From Hyphomicrobiales bacterium (lineage in GTDB: Bacteria > Pseudomonadota > Alphaproteobacteria > Rhizobiales > Rhizobiaceae), in assembly GCA_900469345.1 (NCBI GenBank), contig UBWZ01000018.1:80043-123938 (forward strand): a DNA stretch of 43,896 bases. The letters run 5' to 3'. Of the stretch, positions 42,557-43,896 are shown in pieces. Under the pieces are notes generated by a model that ran no database searches, was not told the origin of the DNA, and was given only the letters and a program-made list of their open reading frames with translations. The position numbers were made by a program, and so were the translations under genes. Every line of letters begins with the position of its first letter. Positions within the stretch are counted from its first letter, which is position 1.

Positions 42557-42737
42557 ACCTCTCCGCCGTCATCCCGGCCTTGAGCCGGGATCCAGCCGCC
42601 GGGCGTCTGCCCGGCGAGAGAACCAAATGCCTACGTTCCGCCAGATCGGAGTCCCTCGCGCCGCCGACGCGGCGCTGCTGGATTCCTGTGACCGATCCCC
42701 GGATCAAGCCCGAGGACGGGAATGACGGAGGAGAGGT
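42557..42737. repeat. Multi-hairpin palindromic element, copy 1
   Basis: The 181-bp element has inverted ends agreeing at 17 of 19 bases (left ACCTCTCCGCCGTCATCCC, 42557-42575; right 42719-42737). Inside are cccggccttgagccggg, gccgggc-gtct-gcccggc and gcgccg...cggcgc stems. Where copies 2 and 3 end in a short cctgtg/cacagg stem, this copy carries a patch of the cccgg-atcaag-cccgagg type related to the 41680 repeat, so it is mosaic. Confidence 0.85.
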
Positions 42738-42867
42738 GCAGCCGAGATAGAATGCCGGGCAGCAGGGATTACTCGCTTCCAGAACTCAGAACAGATTGAG
42801 CCACGCGGAATGATGCACGGGACGCAGTACCAAGGGCGAAAATCCGGGCGAAAACTGCTGAAGCGCA

Positions 42868-43170
42868 TTACAGGCCGTGCAGATAGTGGGCGATGTCATC
42901 CCAGTTCGGGTTCATCGTCTCGATCAGTTTGAGCTTCCACAGCCGCGGCCATTTCTTGATCGTCTTTTCCCGCCGGATCGCGTCCACGATCAGATCATGC
43001 TCCTCGAACCACACGAGGGTCTTTACGCCGTAGCGGCTGGTAAATCCTGGTGTGATGCCATTCTGGTGCTCGAACAGGCGGCCGGGAAGGTCGCTGGTCA
43101 CGCCCGTGTAGAGCGTGCCGTTTCGCGTCGATGCCAGGATATAGACATAGCCCTTCCGCATGCCTGGCAT
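42868..43170 (-). CDS. Small GIY-YIG nuclease family protein
   Basis: The 100-residue protein is a single GIY-YIG domain of the UvrC/Slx1 superfamily. The signature reads GYVYILAS...GTLYTG (residues 7-23); the following GRLFEHQNG holds the conserved Arg, and the second half has FEEHD, IRREKTIKKW and NPNWDDI. Such stand-alone proteins are common and multicopy in alphaproteobacteria; their function is unknown, with DNA cleavage possible. ATG 43170 or 43161 may be used. It lies between repeat copies 1 and 2, and a broken relative begins at 43719. Confidence 0.88.
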   Translation of the reverse strand: MPGMRKGYVYILASTRNGTLYTGVTSDLPGRLFEHQNGITPGFTSRYGVKTLVWFEEHDLIVDAIRREKTIKKWPRLWKLKLIETMNPNWDDIAHYLHGL

Positions 43171-43242
43171 GATCGCACAGCCAGCCTGTCAGGCAAGTCC
43201 ATGACTCTGGCAGGCGGGGACAAGGCGCAGCCACTCGCTGCA

Positions 43243-43393
43243 TCATCCCGGCCTTGAGCCGGGATCCAGCCGCGCGGCGTCTGCACGGCCAGAGGGGCAA
43301 TTGGCTACGTCATCGCTAGGTCAGAGTCTCCCGCGCCGCCGACGCGGCGCTGCTGGATTCCTGTGACAGGCACAGGAATGACGGAGGAGAAGG
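43243..43393. repeat. Multi-hairpin palindromic element, copy 2
   Basis: Closely similar to copy 3: cccggccttgagccggg at the left, a gccg/cggc stem with substitutions, cgccgacgcggcgc, and a final attcctgtg...cacaggaat stem, then GGAATGACGGAGGAG at the right. The left inverted end outside TCATCCC has decayed. It starts 73 bases upstream of the GIY-YIG gene. Confidence 0.85.
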
Positions 43394-43441
43394 TAGTTCT
43401 CTCAAGCTCGGAGAGAGGGCCCCTCCTATATGGGGCGTCAA

Positions 43442-43605
43442 ACCTCTCCTTCGTCATCCCGGCCTTGAGCCGGGATCCAGCCGCCGGGCGTCTGCCCGGC
43501 GAGAGGAGCAGTTGGCTACGTCATCGCCAGATCAGAGTCTCCCGCGCCGCCGACGCGGCGCTGCTGGATTCCTGTGACAAGCACAGGAATGACGGAGGAG
43601 ATGGA
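43442..43605. repeat. Multi-hairpin palindromic element, copy 3
   Basis: The best-preserved copy with left end ACCTCTCCTTCGTCATCCC (43442-43460) and right end from 43587. Four stems follow each other: cccggc/gccggg, gccgggc/gcccggc, gcgccg/cggcgc, and attcctgtg/cacaggaat (43568-43590, perfect 9 bp). Copies 2 and 3 are direct repeats about 200 bp apart and make up most of the 548-base gap 43171-43718. Confidence 0.88.
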
Positions 43606-43718
43606 GGGCAAACGGCGGAGAGGTCTGAGGATGACGACGAAGAAGGCCGAGGATGACTGCGGGGGCGAATATGCCGACGGAAGGATGAGCGAACAGTGAC
43701 GGAGAGGTGGGGGCTCGC
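43591..43718. repeat. Degenerate GA-rich tract after copy 3
   Basis: Repeated gaggatgac / gacggag words, resembling the 41741-41926 array, fill the space between copy 3 and the truncated GIY-YIG gene. No gene is seen. Confidence 0.5.
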
Positions 43719-43896
43719 ATGGCGGGGTATGTCTACATCGTCACCAATCACAAGCACGGCACACTGGCGAGAGGCGAGAGGACGGCAATAACGGGCAAGG
43801 GGAGAGGAGAGGTCGCGTCCGGCGAAAAGATGAGGACGGCGGTGAGCAAGGAGACGTTCCCAACCCGCCGCCCCGCGACGCTCGTCGCTCCCGGCC
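43719..43896 (+). pseudogene. Truncated GIY-YIG nuclease gene, cut after the first strand
   Basis: The ATG at 43719 starts MAGYVYIVTNHKHGTL (43719-43766), clearly the beginning of a GIY-YIG protein, parallel to GYVYILASTRNGTL of the intact gene. Exactly where LYTG should follow, the reading changes to ARGERTAITGKGRGE, a translation of GA-rich repeat sequence, and the frame then runs open to the window end without family similarity. The second Tyr-x-Gly of the signature and the rest are missing. The purine-rich insertion or replacement looks like the other repeats here. Whether the 3' part lies beyond 43896 cannot be seen. Confidence 0.7.

Noticed and set aside
41680..43605. CRISPR array in the repeat-rich right end
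   Set aside because: Repeats are palindromic intergenic elements of irregular spacing without regular unique spacers, and no cas genes are present.

Overview
The window looks like chromosome or chromid DNA of a Rhizobiaceae alphaproteobacterium (Rhizobium/Agrobacterium/Ensifer group). The evidence is GC-rich coding, the rhaD-rhaI rhamnose genes, chvE-gguA-gguB with gguC, the lpiA-acvB pair, and intergenic palindromes of the RIME and 'tcatcccggccttgagccggga' kinds typical of rhizobia. The genus cannot be fixed from this sequence alone. No tRNA, rRNA, CRISPR array, prophage or IS transposase was found.

1-17.3 kb is a sugar-catabolism region. rhaD (aldolase-dehydrogenase fusion) and rhaI run left to right with a RIME-type palindrome between them. 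On the minus strand, ytfQ-ytfR-ytfT-yjfF encode a galactofuranose-type ABC importer, and a GntR/FCD regulator with a TTG start is coupled to the last permease gene. Divergent from it is a plus-strand operon: gguC (FAH fold), an L-arabinose/D-galactose 1-dehydrogenase, an IlvD/Edd sugar-acid dehydratase, then chvE, gguA and gguB. It reads as import, oxidation and dehydration of an aldose, with GguC the likely second dehydratase. Hairpins lie directly after both binding-protein genes, and a strong terminator follows gguB.

17.5-24.7 kb holds envelope and miscellaneous genes: lpiA/mprF (lysyl-phosphatidylglycerol synthase-flippase) overlapping acvB (periplasmic VirJ-family hydrolase), a TerC-family membrane protein, a convergent acyltransferase-3, and a metallo-beta-lactamase-fold protein with an N-terminal Cys4 knuckle.

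24.7-32.4 kb is a minus-strand aromatic-catabolism cluster. In transcription order it has a VOC-type extradiol dioxygenase, galB, galC/ligK, galD/ligU, a DUF1932 dehydrogenase, a GntR/FCD regulator, then a ligM/desA-type tetrahydrofolate-dependent O-demethylase and metF. This set fits conversion of an O-methylated trihydroxybenzoate through gallate and 4-oxalomesaconate to pyruvate and oxaloacetate. The usual LigAB/GalA/DesB-type ring-cleaving enzyme is not in the window, and the VOC protein sits where it would be expected. Two identical ATGTATACAT palindromes, at the regulator start and before ligM, are the likely operators.

32.7-41.5 kb has a divergent thiolase-like gene, then a large alpha-2-macroglobulin (with thioester motif) followed at once by pbpC (PBP1C), a periplasmic defence/repair pair.

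41.5-43.9 kb is repeat-rich: a perfect 29-bp inverted repeat, a degenerate polypurine minisatellite, an SRPBCC gene, three copies of a roughly 150-180 bp multi-hairpin element with CCGTCATYCC-type inverted ends, one intact small GIY-YIG nuclease gene between copies, and a beheaded second GIY-YIG gene at the right edge. The VOC-containing O-demethylation/gallate module and the GIY-YIG-plus-palindrome region are the two best candidates for something undescribed.
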